Source: Paludibacteraceae bacterium (GTDB lineage Bacteria; Bacteroidota; Bacteroidia; Bacteroidales; Paludibacteraceae). Taken from it: a stretch of DNA of 64,000 nucleotides. The position numbers and the translations under genes were made by a program. This document shows, one piece after another, positions 35,529 through 44,183 of the stretch. The stretch lies in NCBI GenBank assembly GCA_024400115.1, contig JAKSNF010000003.1, positions 1-64,000 on the forward strand, in the 5' to 3' direction. Below the pieces are notes generated by a model, which saw nothing but the letters and a program-made list of their open reading frames with translations, was not told the origin of the DNA and made no database searches. Position 1 is the first letter of the stretch; each line of letters opens with the position of its first letter.

Positions 35529-35942
35529 TCAGCACGGCTGCTGGCATAGCTCGGTGAGAACACCCTTCGTGGACTTCGGGTGCAAGAAAGCAATCATCAA
35601 GTTCTCTGCGCCCTTACGAGGAGCAACGTCAATGAGTTGAATACCGGCTGCTTCTGCCTCTTTCAGGGCTTCAGCTACGTTCTCAACGTTGAAAGCAACG
35701 TGATGAACACCACCGCGACCACCGTTCTTCTCAATGAACTTTGCAATCGTTGATTCGGGGCAAGTGGGCTCCAAAAGCTCAATCTTTGTTTGACCAACCT
35801 TGAAGAAAGCGGTCTTCACTTTTTGGTCTGCTACCTCTTCGATAGAGTAGCACTTACCACCGGTTAAAAACTCGAAGAAAGGCATAGCCTCTTCCAAACT
35901 GGGAACTGCAATTCCCAAATGCTCAATATGAGTAGGTTTCAT
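35529..35942 (-). CDS. mce: Methylmalonyl-CoA epimerase
   Basis: 137 residues, two glyoxalase-fold modules. It starts HIEHLGIAVPSLEEAMPFFE and includes IELLEPT and GGVHHVAFNVEN with the metal-binding His/Gln/Glu set. It interconverts (R)- and (S)-methylmalonyl-CoA, linking succinyl-CoA-derived product to the decarboxylase encoded next. First gene of the propionate operon; promoter at 36030-36061. Confidence 0.96.
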   Translation of the reverse strand: MKPTHIEHLGIAVPSLEEAMPFFEFLTGGKCYSIEEVADQKVKTAFFKVGQTKIELLEPTCPESTIAKFIEKNGGRGGVHHVAFNVENVAEALKEAEAAGIQLIDVAPRKGAENLMIAFLHPKSTKGVLTELCQQPC

Positions 35943-36029
35943 AATGAAAAATAATAAATTTGTTAAACGATAATATTATATATTATATGTTATTCAGCAT
36001 GTTTCAAAACAAACTTCGCATTTTCGTTG

Positions 36030-36061
36030 CAAAATTACAAAAAAATTTTGATATGTGCAAA
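36030..36061 (-). promoter_or_regulatory. Promoter of the mce-mmdADCB operon
   Basis: Minus strand: TTTG (36058-36061), 20-base spacer, TAATTTTG (36030-36037). Confidence 0.85.
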
Positions 36062-36077
36062 TTTTTTTCTATCTTTG
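36047..36077 (+). promoter_or_regulatory. Promoter of the histidine kinase gene
   Basis: TTTG (36047-36050), 19-base spacer, TATCTTTG (36070-36077). The -33 boxes of this promoter and of the mce promoter each lie inside the other's spacer. Confidence 0.85.
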
Positions 36078-36096
36078 CGCAAAATTTTAACAAAAT

Positions 36097-37221
36097 ATGA
36101 CTAATAGCAGAAAAGTAAGCGTCATTGTACTATCTATTTCGCTTTTAATTATTGTTTTGTCCGTTGCTTATACTACATGGCTTTCGCATAAGTTAGCAAT
36201 CGAGGAACACAAGAAAATTGAGATATGGGCTGAGGCTACTCGCCAGTTCCTTTTAGCGGACGAGAATACAGATATTGATTTTGTGACCTCTATTATTGAG
36301 GGCAATACCACTATCCCTGTCTATATGGTAGATGCAGAGGGGCAATTGCTCATTTCTCGTAATGCTAAGGACAAAATGCCTTCTATCGAGAGTCTTAGTG
36401 GTCCGATAGAGGTGAAGATTAGCGACACCATTACGCAATATATCTATTATGACGAATCAACCTTACTATATCAACTCCACTATGTCCCTTATATTCAGTT
36501 TGCTCTCATCTTTGTCTTTATCGGCATAGCCATCTTAATCATTTATGTCTCTAATCGGAGCGAACAGAACCACGTGTGGGCGGGCTTGTGCAAAGAAACG
36601 GCTCACCAGTTAGGAACACCTATCTCCTCTCTCAATGCTTGGGAGGAACTGCTGTCTCAGCGCTATCCGCAAGATGAGTATTTACCGCAAATGCGTAAAG
36701 ACATTGAGCGACTACAAGCAGTAGCCGACCGTTTCTCTAAGATTGGTTCTAAGCCGGAACTTATCCCAACAGACATCATTCCTGCTTTGGAACGCACCCT
36801 CGTGTACATGCGCTCGCGTATATCTAATAAGGTAGAGATAAATAACTCTTGGCAACAAGATACAAGCAATAAGATACCCGTGCTGCTCAATGAACCCTTA
36901 TTCACTTGGGTGATAGAGAACGTAATCAAGAATGCCGTGGATGCTATGAACGGCAAAGGAACCATCACGTTTGCCCTCATAGAAGAAGGCAAATATATCT
37001 ACATAGATATAACCGACACGGGTAAGGGTATCAGTCGCAGGCGTCGGAATTCAATCTTCCAACCCGGTTATACTACTAAACAAAGAGGGTGGGGCTTAGG
37101 CTTGAGTCTGAGTAAGCGTATCATTGAAGATTACCATCGAGGCAAACTCTTCGTTCAATCGAGTCAGATGGGGGTTGGAACGACCTTCCGCATCGTTCTC
37201 AAAAAGGCCGTAAATAGTTGA
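36097..37221 (+). CDS. Sensor histidine kinase (orphan)
   Basis: 374 residues. Two membrane helices (about 8-30 and 132-152) bracket a periplasmic sensor domain; the kinase core follows: H box KETAHQLGTPISSL, N box WVIENVIKNAVDAM, G1 DITDTGKGIS and G2 GWGLGLSLSKRI. No HAMP domain or response regulator is adjacent, so its partner is encoded elsewhere. The last 126 bases, including the G2 codons, lie antisense to the end of ispE. It diverges from the propionate operon with interlocked promoters. Confidence 0.93.
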   Translation: MTNSRKVSVIVLSISLLIIVLSVAYTTWLSHKLAIEEHKKIEIWAEATRQFLLADENTDIDFVTSIIEGNTTIPVYMVDAEGQLLISRNAKDKMPSIESLSGPIEVKISDTITQYIYYDESTLLYQLHYVPYIQFALIFVFIGIAILIIYVSNRSEQNHVWAGLCKETAHQLGTPISSLNAWEELLSQRYPQDEYLPQMRKDIERLQAVADRFSKIGSKPELIPTDIIPALERTLVYMRSRISNKVEINNSWQQDTSNKIPVLLNEPLFTWVIENVIKNAVDAMNGKGTITFALIEEGKYIYIDITDTGKGISRRRRNSIFQPGYTTKQRGWGLGLSLSKRIIEDYHRGKLFVQSSQMGVGTTFRIVLKKAVNS

Positions 37222-37950
37222 ACCACTACCGCTCATGGCGGCATAAAAAGCACCTGCATCCAGTAGGCGCTTTTTTATTTGCCCTAATATCGGATGATTA
37301 GGAAATACACTTGCCTCAAAATCATTGATACAGTGCCCTAACTCTAAACTCTCAACTTCTTTAACTAGACGACTACTCTCCACTCTACACTCTACACTCT
37401 CCACTAAAGAGGCGTACGCCTCCCTCGTGGAGATAGCCACCTCCGGCTTGAGCATAACGAGTCGTTTGCCGCTCAGGTCTAAATCAATCGGCGTCAGTTC
37501 GTCACCTATGCCTGTCGCAAAACAAGGGGTGTTATAGATAAAGAAAGCACAGTCCGCTCCTAATGGGCTCACTATGTGCGCTAATTCGTCTTTCGTCAGT
37601 CCTAATGCAAACAGTTCGTTGAGGGCTTTGGCTGTAAAAGCAGCATCGCTACTGCCACCGCCTAATCCGGCACCAAAGGGGATGTTTTTCTTTAAGCGGA
37701 TATCCACCTCTTCTATTTGTGGATAGAGGTTGCGCATGCTTTCATAGCAACGCCAAATAAGGTTTTTCTTTGGGTCGCAATCAACCACAATACCTTCTTG
37801 TATGAAGCGTCCTGTTCCCTTGGTTATTTCCAATTCGTCATGCAGACCGTAAATAGGGTAGAAGATGGTCTCCAGATTATGGTAACCGTCTTCTCGTTTC
37901 CCTACTATACGTAGGCCTATATTAATCTTACAATTCGGATATAACTTCAT
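37096..37950 (-). CDS. ispE: 4-diphosphocytidyl-2-C-methyl-D-erythritol kinase
   Basis: 284 residues of the GHMP kinase fold: KINIGLRIVGKREDGYHNLETIFYP (quoted in part: KINIGLRIVGKREDGYH) at the N-terminus, the ATP loop PFGAGLGGGSSDAA, and the third motif AAMSGSGSTIYGLF. It acts in the non-mevalonate isoprenoid pathway. A stretch near residue 185-203 ([20 protein letters not shown]) is encoded by a 7-bp repeat, an in-frame insert in a variable loop. The final 41 codons and the stop overlap the histidine kinase gene on the other strand. Confidence 0.94.
   Translation of the reverse strand: MKLYPNCKINIGLRIVGKREDGYHNLETIFYPIYGLHDELEITKGTGRFIQEGIVVDCDPKKNLIWRCYESMRNLYPQIEEVDIRLKKNIPFGAGLGGGSSDAAFTAKALNELFALGLTKDELAHIVSPLGADCAFFIYNTPCFATGIGDELTPIDLDLSGKRLVMLKPEVAISTREAYASLVESVECRVESSRLVKEVESLELGHCINDFEASVFPNHPILGQIKKRLLDAGAFYAAMSGSGSTIYGLFENDAEGRSNPHLTRLNEEFASMVIFNDTLTQTQA
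37339..37407 (-). repeat. 7-bp-period repeat inside ispE
   Basis: Plus-strand CTCTAAA, CTCTCAA, then CTCTCCA, CTCTACA, CTCTACA, CTCTCCA heptamers around ACTAGACGAC. In frame with ispE. Confidence 0.85.
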
Positions 37951-37981
37951 ACATCATACATCATACATTGTAACGCTTGCG

Positions 37982-38830
37982 TTACACGGTATCCATAAAC
38001 GACCGTTGTACCTTATTGAAGACAACAATACCGACACCCAGTAAAGCTACCATAAAGACGAAACTATAACCTAACATCCACCACTCGTGGCAACCTACAC
38101 CTAACATGCCGTACTTAAAGAACTCCACAATACCTGTCAGCGGATTGAGCATCATCACGAACTTGATTTTCTCATTGGTAATCGTTGATAACGGATAGAT
38201 AACGGGCGTAGCGTACATCCACAGACTAACGAAGAACGAGAGCAGCAATTGCAAGTCTCTGTACTTAGTCGTCATAGACGAGAAGAGCACACCAAAACCG
38301 AGTGCTAAGCCGGCGAGCATGACAACCAATAACGGAATCATCAAGGCATATAAGTTCGTGTGAATAGGTGCGTCCGTGAATAGCTGATAGTAGAAATAGA
38401 CGATAAGGAAGAGGGCAAACTGAATGCCAAAACGCACTAAATTACTGATAACGTCACTGAGGGGTGTTACCAATCGAGGGAAATAGACCTTACCAAATAT
38501 ACCGGCATTACTCACAAACGTATTACTCGTCTTATTCAAGCAATCGGCAAAGTACTGCCAAAACGATATACCTGCTAAATAGAATAGAGGTTGGGGTAGT
38601 CCGTCGGTGGAGATCTTAGCGATGCCGCCGAACACAACCATATACATGACGGTTGTCATCATGGGTTGAATGAGGTACCATAACGGACCTAAAACCGTTT
38701 GTTTATACTGCGTGATGATGTTACGCTTAACGAACAGCATCATCAAGTCGCGATAACGCCAAATCTCCTTAAAATCTACGCTCAGTAGTTTATCCTTTGG
38801 GCGTATCTCTGTTGTCCACTTTTCTTCCAT
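37982..38830 (-). CDS. ABC-2 type transporter permease (polysaccharide export type)
   Basis: 282 residues with six membrane helices. The opening (FKEIWRYRDLMMLFVKRNI, QYKQTVLGPLWYLIQPM) and central YFPRLVTPLSDVISNLVRF match the Wzm/TagG permeases that export O-antigen, teichoic acid or capsule precursors. The usual ATPase partner (Wzt/TagH type) is not adjacent in this window, so it must lie elsewhere or be lost. Downstream 31 bases to ispE contain a CATACAT heptamer tract. Confidence 0.9.
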   Translation of the reverse strand: MEEKWTTEIRPKDKLLSVDFKEIWRYRDLMMLFVKRNIITQYKQTVLGPLWYLIQPMMTTVMYMVVFGGIAKISTDGLPQPLFYLAGISFWQYFADCLNKTSNTFVSNAGIFGKVYFPRLVTPLSDVISNLVRFGIQFALFLIVYFYYQLFTDAPIHTNLYALMIPLLVVMLAGLALGFGVLFSSMTTKYRDLQLLLSFFVSLWMYATPVIYPLSTITNEKIKFVMMLNPLTGIVEFFKYGMLGVGCHEWWMLGYSFVFMVALLGVGIVVFNKVQRSFMDTV

Positions 38831-38879
38831 AAAATTAACTTTCTACTATTTTTTGTTTCTCGTTTCTTGTTTCTCGTTT

Positions 38880-38994
38880 CTTGTTTCTCCCCTCTCACCT
38901 GTAGGCGCTTGCGCCGTCCTGTAGGAGCTCTGCTCCGTCCTCTCACCTTTATACCCTGTTTTTTCTCCCGCTCACTCGCTTTGCTCGTTATTAC
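38880..38994 (+). repeat. REP-like palindrome element, copy 1
   Basis: Two short palindromes in the frame GTAG(stem)GTC: GGCGC-TT-GCGCC at 38904-38915 and GGAGC-TCT-GCTCC at 38924-38936, followed by a CTCACCTTTATACCCTG tract and CTCCCGCTCACTCGCTTTGC. The same block recurs at 41848-41944 with a third stem sequence. Confidence 0.85.
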
Positions 38995-39345
38995 GCTCGC
39001 TGCGCTATTACGCCTCTCTGCCTATCCGCCTATAGTCGTTAGTGATTTTTAGTTACGATTTTCTATTAGATTTTTAGTTAGATTTCTGAGCGAAGCGAAA
39101 TCTAATAAAAGGTGGTGCTTATCCGATTTGGAGTCGATTTTTAGTTAGATTTTGGCGTAGGATATTAGGTTTGAATATAAAAAATCTTTACTGAAAATCC
39201 GTTCGAAATCTTTTTAGCATATCCTTTCTTTTAATTTCGGACTAACGTCCTCAGAAATCCTACTTAAAATCCTTTCTAAAATCTTTACTAATAATTAATC
39301 GACTATTTTTTAATCCGCCTCTGCACCCACACCGCATCTGCGTAA

Positions 39346-39435
39346 TAGCATTCGCGAGCGGGAGACCCTAAATCCGTAGATAATCTGTCTATATCTGCGG
39401 GAGACCCAAAAACGGACCACTGTCCGCGAGCGGGA
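39346..39435 (+). repeat. GCGAGCGGGAG/CCGTAGATAATCTGTC repeat block, copy 1
   Basis: Contains GCGAGCGGGAGACCC, then AATCCGTAGATAATCTGTCT, TCTGCGGGAGACCC and the palindrome GGACCACTGTCC with GCGAGCGGGAG. The same units in a similar order occur at 42355-42484. Confidence 0.85.
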
Positions 39436-39446
39436 GGCGAAACACT

Positions 39447-40781
39447 CTAAACTAATCCAATGCGATGTTTAATCGCTTTGGATTCCTCTTCGTAGCCGGG
39501 CTTATCCAGCAGCGCAAACATATTCTTCTTATACGCCTCCACACCGGGTTGGTTAAACGGATTAACGCCTAACATATACCCCGAGATACCGCACGCACGC
39601 TCAAAGAAATAGATGAACTGACCTAAATTATACTCATCTACCTTCTCGAAACTGATTTTGATATTCGGTACACCACCATCCACGTGAGCCAACTGCGTTC
39701 CTAATTCAGCCATCTTATTGACCTCATCTACACGTTTGCCGGCAAGGAAGTTCAGTCCGTCTAAGTTAGCCTCATCGTGGGGGAAGATAACCTCTTTATT
39801 GGACTTCTCAATCGAGATAACGGTCTCAAAGATAGAGCGCTCACCATCTTGAATCCACTGACCCATGGAGTGTAAGTCGGTTGTCAGATCAACAGAAGCA
39901 GGGAAGATCGCCTTGTGGTCCTTACCTTCGCTCTCGCCGTAGAGTTGTTTCCACCACTCAGCGAAATAATGCACCTTAGGATTGAAGTTCGCCATGATCT
40001 CAATCTTCTTACCGAACTGATACAGACTATTGCGAATAGCGGCATACTGGCAAGCAGGGTTATGGGCGTACTCTACATCTACACCCGTTGCTTTCTCCAT
40101 GTCTTGGGCACCCTTGATAAGGGCTTTGATATCGTGACCGGCACAAGCAATAGGCAGCAGTCCTACGGGAGTCAGTACGCTGAAACGGCCACCCACATTA
40201 TCCGGAATAACGAAGGTCTTGTAACCCTCTATCTCAGCTACCTTACGGGCGGCACCTTTCGCTTTGTCGGTAATACAAACGATGAGTTCTTTAGCCTGAG
40301 CTTTACCCACTTGTTTCTCGAGCAAGGTCTTGAGCAGACGGAATGCCAAAGCGGTCTCCGTTGTCGTTCCCGATTTAGATATATTGATGATAGCAAAGGT
40401 CTTACCTTCAAGCAGTTCCATAAGGTCTGCTAAATAGTCCTCGCCGATGTTATTTCCGGCATAAACGACTTTCGGATTATTGCCGTTCAGACCAAACGTG
40501 TGGTCGAGGGCCTCGTTCACTGCACGGGGACCGAGGTACGAACCGCCGATACCGGCTACTACGATAATCTCGGCTTTGGCACGCAGCTGGTTGGCTGTGG
40601 CTTGAATCTCATCAAGGAAAGCGTCCGTCGTCTCGGAGGGCAGATGAACCCAACCTAAGAAATCGTTTCCTTCACCTTTACCGTTCTCTAATAACTCATT
40701 AGCAGCTGCCGTCTTGGCAGCTTCGCGCTCTAATGTACCGGCGGGTACAAAGCAAGCAGCATTTTGAATATTCAGTTTCAT
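39447..40781 (-). CDS. pgi: Glucose-6-phosphate isomerase
   Basis: 444 residues, the shorter bacterial form. Characteristic segments are [34 protein letters not shown], and [14 protein letters not shown]; the active-site Glu region [14 protein letters not shown] is intact. It interconverts glucose-6-P and fructose-6-P. Immediately follows gpsA (1-base gap), consistent with an operon with gpsA. Confidence 0.96.
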   Translation of the reverse strand: MKLNIQNAACFVPAGTLEREAAKTAAANELLENGKGEGNDFLGWVHLPSETTDAFLDEIQATANQLRAKAEIIVVAGIGGSYLGPRAVNEALDHTFGLNGNNPKVVYAGNNIGEDYLADLMELLEGKTFAIINISKSGTTTETALAFRLLKTLLEKQVGKAQAKELIVCITDKAKGAARKVAEIEGYKTFVIPDNVGGRFSVLTPVGLLPIACAGHDIKALIKGAQDMEKATGVDVEYAHNPACQYAAIRNSLYQFGKKIEIMANFNPKVHYFAEWWKQLYGESEGKDHKAIFPASVDLTTDLHSMGQWIQDGERSIFETVISIEKSNKEVIFPHDEANLDGLNFLAGKRVDEVNKMAELGTQLAHVDGGVPNIKISFEKVDEYNLGQFIYFFERACGISGYMLGVNPFNQPGVEAYKKNMFALLDKPGYEEESKAIKHRIGLV

Positions 40782-40782
40782 T

Positions 40783-41778
40783 TTATTGTAGTTTTTGTGT
40801 TAATTCTTTAATTACAATCGTGGGCGATTGGCGATTATACAGTATATCATACATCGCCTCCGCGATAGGAAGTCTAACTTGTAAATGTGTGTTAGCCTCA
40901 TGAATACATTTGGTTCCGTAGTAACCCTCCGCTATCATTTCCATCTCTATCTGAGCGGCTTTGACGCTGTAGCCCAAACCTATCATCTGTCCAAACTGAC
41001 GGTTACGACTGAACTTAGAGTAAGCCGTCACCAATACGTCTCCCAAATAACCGGAGGCATCTACATTACGATGTCTGTTGTCAAACGCCATGACGAAGCG
41101 GTCAATCTCCTGAATAGCATTAGCAATCAATATCGCTTGGAAATTGTCGCCATAATGCAGACCGTAGCATAAACCGGCTGCGATAGCGTAGATGTTCTTC
41201 ATCACGGACGAGTATTCCAGTCCGGCTACATCGTCGCTGATGCACGTTCTCACATAATCCGTTTCAAATAAGGCTGCTGCTTTCTTTGCCATGGACAGGT
41301 CTTCACAACCGATGGTGAGATAACTCAGTCGTTCCAAGGCTATCTCTTCTGCGTGGCAAGGACCGGCAATGACAGCGAGGTTAGAGTAGGGTACACTGAA
41401 CTTATGTTTGAGGTAGTCCGTTACAATCATGTTCTCTTCGGGAATCATACCTTTGACGGCAGAGATAATGAGTTTCTGTCGTAGCGAACGTTTAACCTTA
41501 TTCAGCGTCATCTTGACGTACGGAGAAGGGATGGCCAAGACCAATACGTCAGACTTACTGATAATCTCGTTTATGTCGCTGGAGAAATAGATGCGGTTCG
41601 TATCGAAGCGCACATTACTCAGATAATTGGGGTTTTTGCCTATTGCCTTAAACTCACTGATAGCTTCCGGACGGCGGATATACCAATTGATCTGCTGTTG
41701 ATTAGCAAGCAGTATCTTGGCTAATGCCGTTGCCCAACTACCATTTCCTAATATCGCAACTCTTAGATTATTCATCAT
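40783..41778 (-). CDS. gpsA: Glycerol-3-phosphate dehydrogenase [NAD(P)+]
   Basis: 331 residues. The Rossmann motif is [16 protein letters not shown]; conserved segments include [31 protein letters not shown], and the catalytic-domain [19 protein letters not shown]. It makes sn-glycerol-3-phosphate for phospholipids. Upstream of it, 711 bases of repeats separate it from lysS. Confidence 0.95.
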   Translation of the reverse strand: MMNNLRVAILGNGSWATALAKILLANQQQINWYIRRPEAISEFKAIGKNPNYLSNVRFDTNRIYFSSDINEIISKSDVLVLAIPSPYVKMTLNKVKRSLRQKLIISAVKGMIPEENMIVTDYLKHKFSVPYSNLAVIAGPCHAEEIALERLSYLTIGCEDLSMAKKAAALFETDYVRTCISDDVAGLEYSSVMKNIYAIAAGLCYGLHYGDNFQAILIANAIQEIDRFVMAFDNRHRNVDASGYLGDVLVTAYSKFSRNRQFGQMIGLGYSVKAAQIEMEMIAEGYYGTKCIHEANTHLQVRLPIAEAMYDILYNRQSPTIVIKELTQKLQ

Positions 41779-41847
41779 TTATTATTTCTTGTTTCTTATT
41801 TCTCGTTTTTCCTTCTTCCGTATCCTTTTTCCTTCTTCCTCAATTTT

Positions 41848-41944
41848 TGTTTCTCCCCTCTCACCAGTAGGCAGCTCTGCTGCCGTCCTCTCACCTTTAT
41901 ACCCTGTTTTCTCTCCCGCTCACTCGCTTTGCTCGTTATTACGC
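41848..41944 (+). repeat. REP-like palindrome element, copy 2
   Basis: Matches 38880-38994, but the palindrome is GGCAGC-TCT-GCTGCC (41870-41884), again flanked by GTA and GTC, followed by CTCACCTTTATACCCTG and CTCCCGCTCACTCGC. Confidence 0.85.
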
Positions 41945-42009
41945 TATATTTGCTGCCATGGCTATATGCCTCGCTTTATGCTAATATCGGCGTTGCCGGA
42001 GCAACATTC

Positions 42010-42307
42010 CGGGCGGTTTCACACGCCCTGTGCCCGTCGAGTAGGCTTCACAAGATGTCAAAGTTCCGCTTTGACAGGGTTGTTTCAGCCCACTCTCCTT
42101 AATTTCGCAGATAAAGTATGTCTTGCGGTTTACCTTCCTTGTGTTACGCAGAAATAATGTAGCGTAATTTAGGAGGGCTGGCTTGCAAAACCATATCTCA
42201 TCTGCGTAATTGAGGAGCAATGCTGCGAGACTCTACATGGGAAACCTACCGGATTTCCCATCGTGTCGAGCAGTAGGCGACGAGCCGAGGGCGTGTGAAA
42301 CCGCCCG
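42010..42307. repeat. Inverted-repeat-bounded structured element
   Basis: Ends form a perfect 20-bp inverted repeat (42010-42029 with 42288-42307). Inside: an 8-bp hairpin 42056-42063/42069-42076, a 16-of-18 inverted repeat 42095-42112/42200-42217 (CGCAGAT arms), and an 8-bp hairpin 42237-42244/42254-42261. No reading frame of note. It could be a MITE-like element or an RNA; I see no target duplication. Confidence 0.6.
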
Positions 42308-42354
42308 AATAAATCAATTAAGCGTGGGTCGTGGGTGGCGCGTAATTTGCGTAA

Positions 42355-42484
42355 TAGCGGACCACTGTCCGCGAGCGGGAGATACAAAAGACCAAGCGGG
42401 AGACCCAAAATCCGTAGATAATCTGTCTAAATCTGCGGGAGATACAATAACTAGCGGACCACTGTCCGCGAGCGGGAGACCCAA
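42355..42484 (+). repeat. GCGGACCACTGTCCGC / GGGAGACCC repeat block, copy 2
   Basis: Two copies of GCGGACCACTGTCCGCGAG (42357 and 42453 regions) flank AATCCGTAGATAATCTGTCT and several GCGGGAGA units. Shared with 39346-39435. Confidence 0.85.
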
Positions 42485-42489
42485 ATTCA

Positions 42490-44073
42490 TCACTCCGTAT
42501 ATCTCATTGTCGGGAAGAGCAGCACTTCTTGTATCGAACTCTGCCCCGTCATCAGGATAGCCAATCGGTCAATACCTATACCGATACCACTCGTCGGCGG
42601 CATACCGTATTCGAGTGCCCTTACAAAATCGTGGTCAATCACCATGGCCTCGTCATCCCCCTTGTCCGCAAGTTTCATTTGCTCTACAAAGCGGTTGTAC
42701 TGGTCTATCGGGTCATTGAGCTCCGAATAAGCATTAGCCAACTCCTTGCCGTTCACCATCAGTTCAAACCTCTCCGTCAGACCCGGCTTCGAGCGGTGCA
42801 TCTTCGTCAGCGGACTCATCTCTACCGGATAATCAGTAATGAAAGTAGGCTGTATGAAAGTACCCTCACAGGTCTCACCGAAGATCTCGTCAATCAGTTT
42901 ACCCTTACCCATCTTATCTGTTCCTTCTACGCCGTAGCGAATAGCCACTTTGCGAATGTCCTCTTCGCTCATTTGGCTCAAGTCTTCGCCTGTCTTCTCT
43001 TTGATAGCCTCTAAGATGGGCAGACGGCGATAGGGGGCTTTGAAGTCTATCTCGTTATCACCTACTTTGACTTTGGTTGTACCATTAACGGCAATGGCTA
43101 TCTTCTCGAGTAACTGCTCTGTGAAACTCATCATCCAATTATAGTCTTTATACTGAACGTACAGTTCCATGCATGTGAATTCGGGGTTGTGACTGCGATC
43201 CATACCTTCGTTACGGAAGTTACGCCCAATCTCATACACGCCCTCAAAACCGCCTACTATCAGTCGTTTGAGGTACAGTTCGGTAGCGATACGCAGGTAC
43301 ATATCTACATCTAACGTGTTATGGTGCGTGATGAACGGACGAGCCGTGGCGCCACCGGCTATCTGTTGTAGGATAGGGGTCTCCACTTCGGTATAACCGG
43401 CCTCGTCAAAGACTTGACGCATGGTGCGCAGGATAGTGGCACGCTTGAGGAAAGTGTCCTTCACGCCTTCATTGACTACCAAATCGACATAACGTTGACG
43501 ATAACGCAGTTCGGGGTCGTTGAAACCGTCATAGGCTACGCCGTCTTTATATTTGACGATAGGAAGGGGGCGCAGCGATTTGGACAGTACCGTCAGTTTC
43601 TTAGCGTGAACACTAATCTCACCCATTTGGGTACGGAATACGTGTCCTTCGATACCGATAAAGTCACCTATATCAAGTAACTTCTTGAAAACGACATTAT
43701 ACATCTGCTGCTCCACGGTCAAGCCTGTCGCCTGTTGCCCGTTGCCTGTTGCCTGTTGCCCGTTGCCTGTTGCCTGTTGCCCGTTGCCTGTCGCCTGCTC
43801 TACCGGCTCCTGTATATCGTCTCGGCTGACGTAGCATTGAATACGACCTTTGGAGTCTTGTATCTCGATGAAGGAGGCTTTACCCATGATACGTTTGCTC
43901 ATCAGTCGTCCGGCGATGGTAACGTCTTTACCTTCCCACGCTTCAAAGTTTGCTTTTATGTCCTTTGAATAGCCGGTTACTACATATTCATTAGCGGGGT
44001 AGGGGTTAATGCCCATATCGCGCATGGTTTGCAGACTTTGTCTGCGCACTAATTCTTGTTCACTTAGTTCCAT
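42490..44073 (-). CDS. lysS: Lysyl-tRNA synthetase (class II)
   Basis: 527 residues. The OB-fold anticodon domain is N-terminal; class II motif 2 is in VYEIGRNFRNEGMDRSHNPE (core GRNFRNEG) and motif 3 in GIGIGIDRLAILMTGQ. It charges tRNA-Lys. Within the OB fold, between SRDDIQEP and MYNVVFKKLL, a repeat-encoded insert of about 29 residues (units QATGNGQ) occupies a surface loop. Promoter at 44152-44183. Confidence 0.95.
   Translation of the reverse strand: MELSEQELVRRQSLQTMRDMGINPYPANEYVVTGYSKDIKANFEAWEGKDVTIAGRLMSKRIMGKASFIEIQDSKGRIQCYVSRDDIQEPVEQATGNGQQATGNGQQATGNGQQATGLTVEQQMYNVVFKKLLDIGDFIGIEGHVFRTQMGEISVHAKKLTVLSKSLRPLPIVKYKDGVAYDGFNDPELRYRQRYVDLVVNEGVKDTFLKRATILRTMRQVFDEAGYTEVETPILQQIAGGATARPFITHHNTLDVDMYLRIATELYLKRLIVGGFEGVYEIGRNFRNEGMDRSHNPEFTCMELYVQYKDYNWMMSFTEQLLEKIAIAVNGTTKVKVGDNEIDFKAPYRRLPILEAIKEKTGEDLSQMSEEDIRKVAIRYGVEGTDKMGKGKLIDEIFGETCEGTFIQPTFITDYPVEMSPLTKMHRSKPGLTERFELMVNGKELANAYSELNDPIDQYNRFVEQMKLADKGDDEAMVIDHDFVRALEYGMPPTSGIGIGIDRLAILMTGQSSIQEVLLFPTMRYTE
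43724..43800 (-). repeat. 21-bp (3 x 7) in-frame tandem repeat inside lysS
   Basis: Plus strand GTTGCCT, GTTGCCT, GTTGCCC heptamers; full 21-mers at 43741-43761 and 43762-43782 are identical, with partial copies on both sides. The insert stays in frame because three heptamers equal seven codons. Confidence 0.95.
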
Positions 44074-44151
44074 ATTATTTATTTATTTAGTTTCACTCAG
44101 TAGCCTTAAGTAGCCTTAGGCACAAAATCGCTGTTAGGCACAAAATCGCTG

Positions 44152-44183
44152 CAAAAGTAGTAAAAAAAAATGATATATGCAAA
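44152..44183 (-). promoter_or_regulatory. Promoter of lysS
   Basis: Minus strand: TTTG (44180-44183), 20-base spacer, TACTTTTG (44152-44159). Confidence 0.85.

Larger units (their letters stand above)
38831..39446. other. 616-bp gene-free spacer built of repeats
   Basis: No credible coding region. In order: GTTTCTT/GTTTCTC heptamers (38856-38886), REP-like palindromes (38880-38994), an AT-rich middle with GATTTTTAGTTAGATTTT-like repeats and a 7-bp hairpin near 39082-39105, and a block shared with the pgi-lysS region (39346-39435). Confidence 0.75.
41779..42489. other. 711-bp gene-free spacer built of repeats
   Basis: No coding region is supported between gpsA and lysS. It holds a heptamer/TTCCTTC tract (41780-41845), REP-like copy 2 (41848-41944), a structured element (42010-42307), and a GCGGACCACTGTCCGC block (42355-42484). 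lysS, gpsA and pgi being otherwise adjacent suggests the repeats expanded inside an operon. Confidence 0.75.

Noticed and set aside
43724..43800. CRISPR-like spacing in lysS, mntP and the 186-bp array
   Set aside because: All are direct tandem repeats without unique spacers, in frame inside genes.
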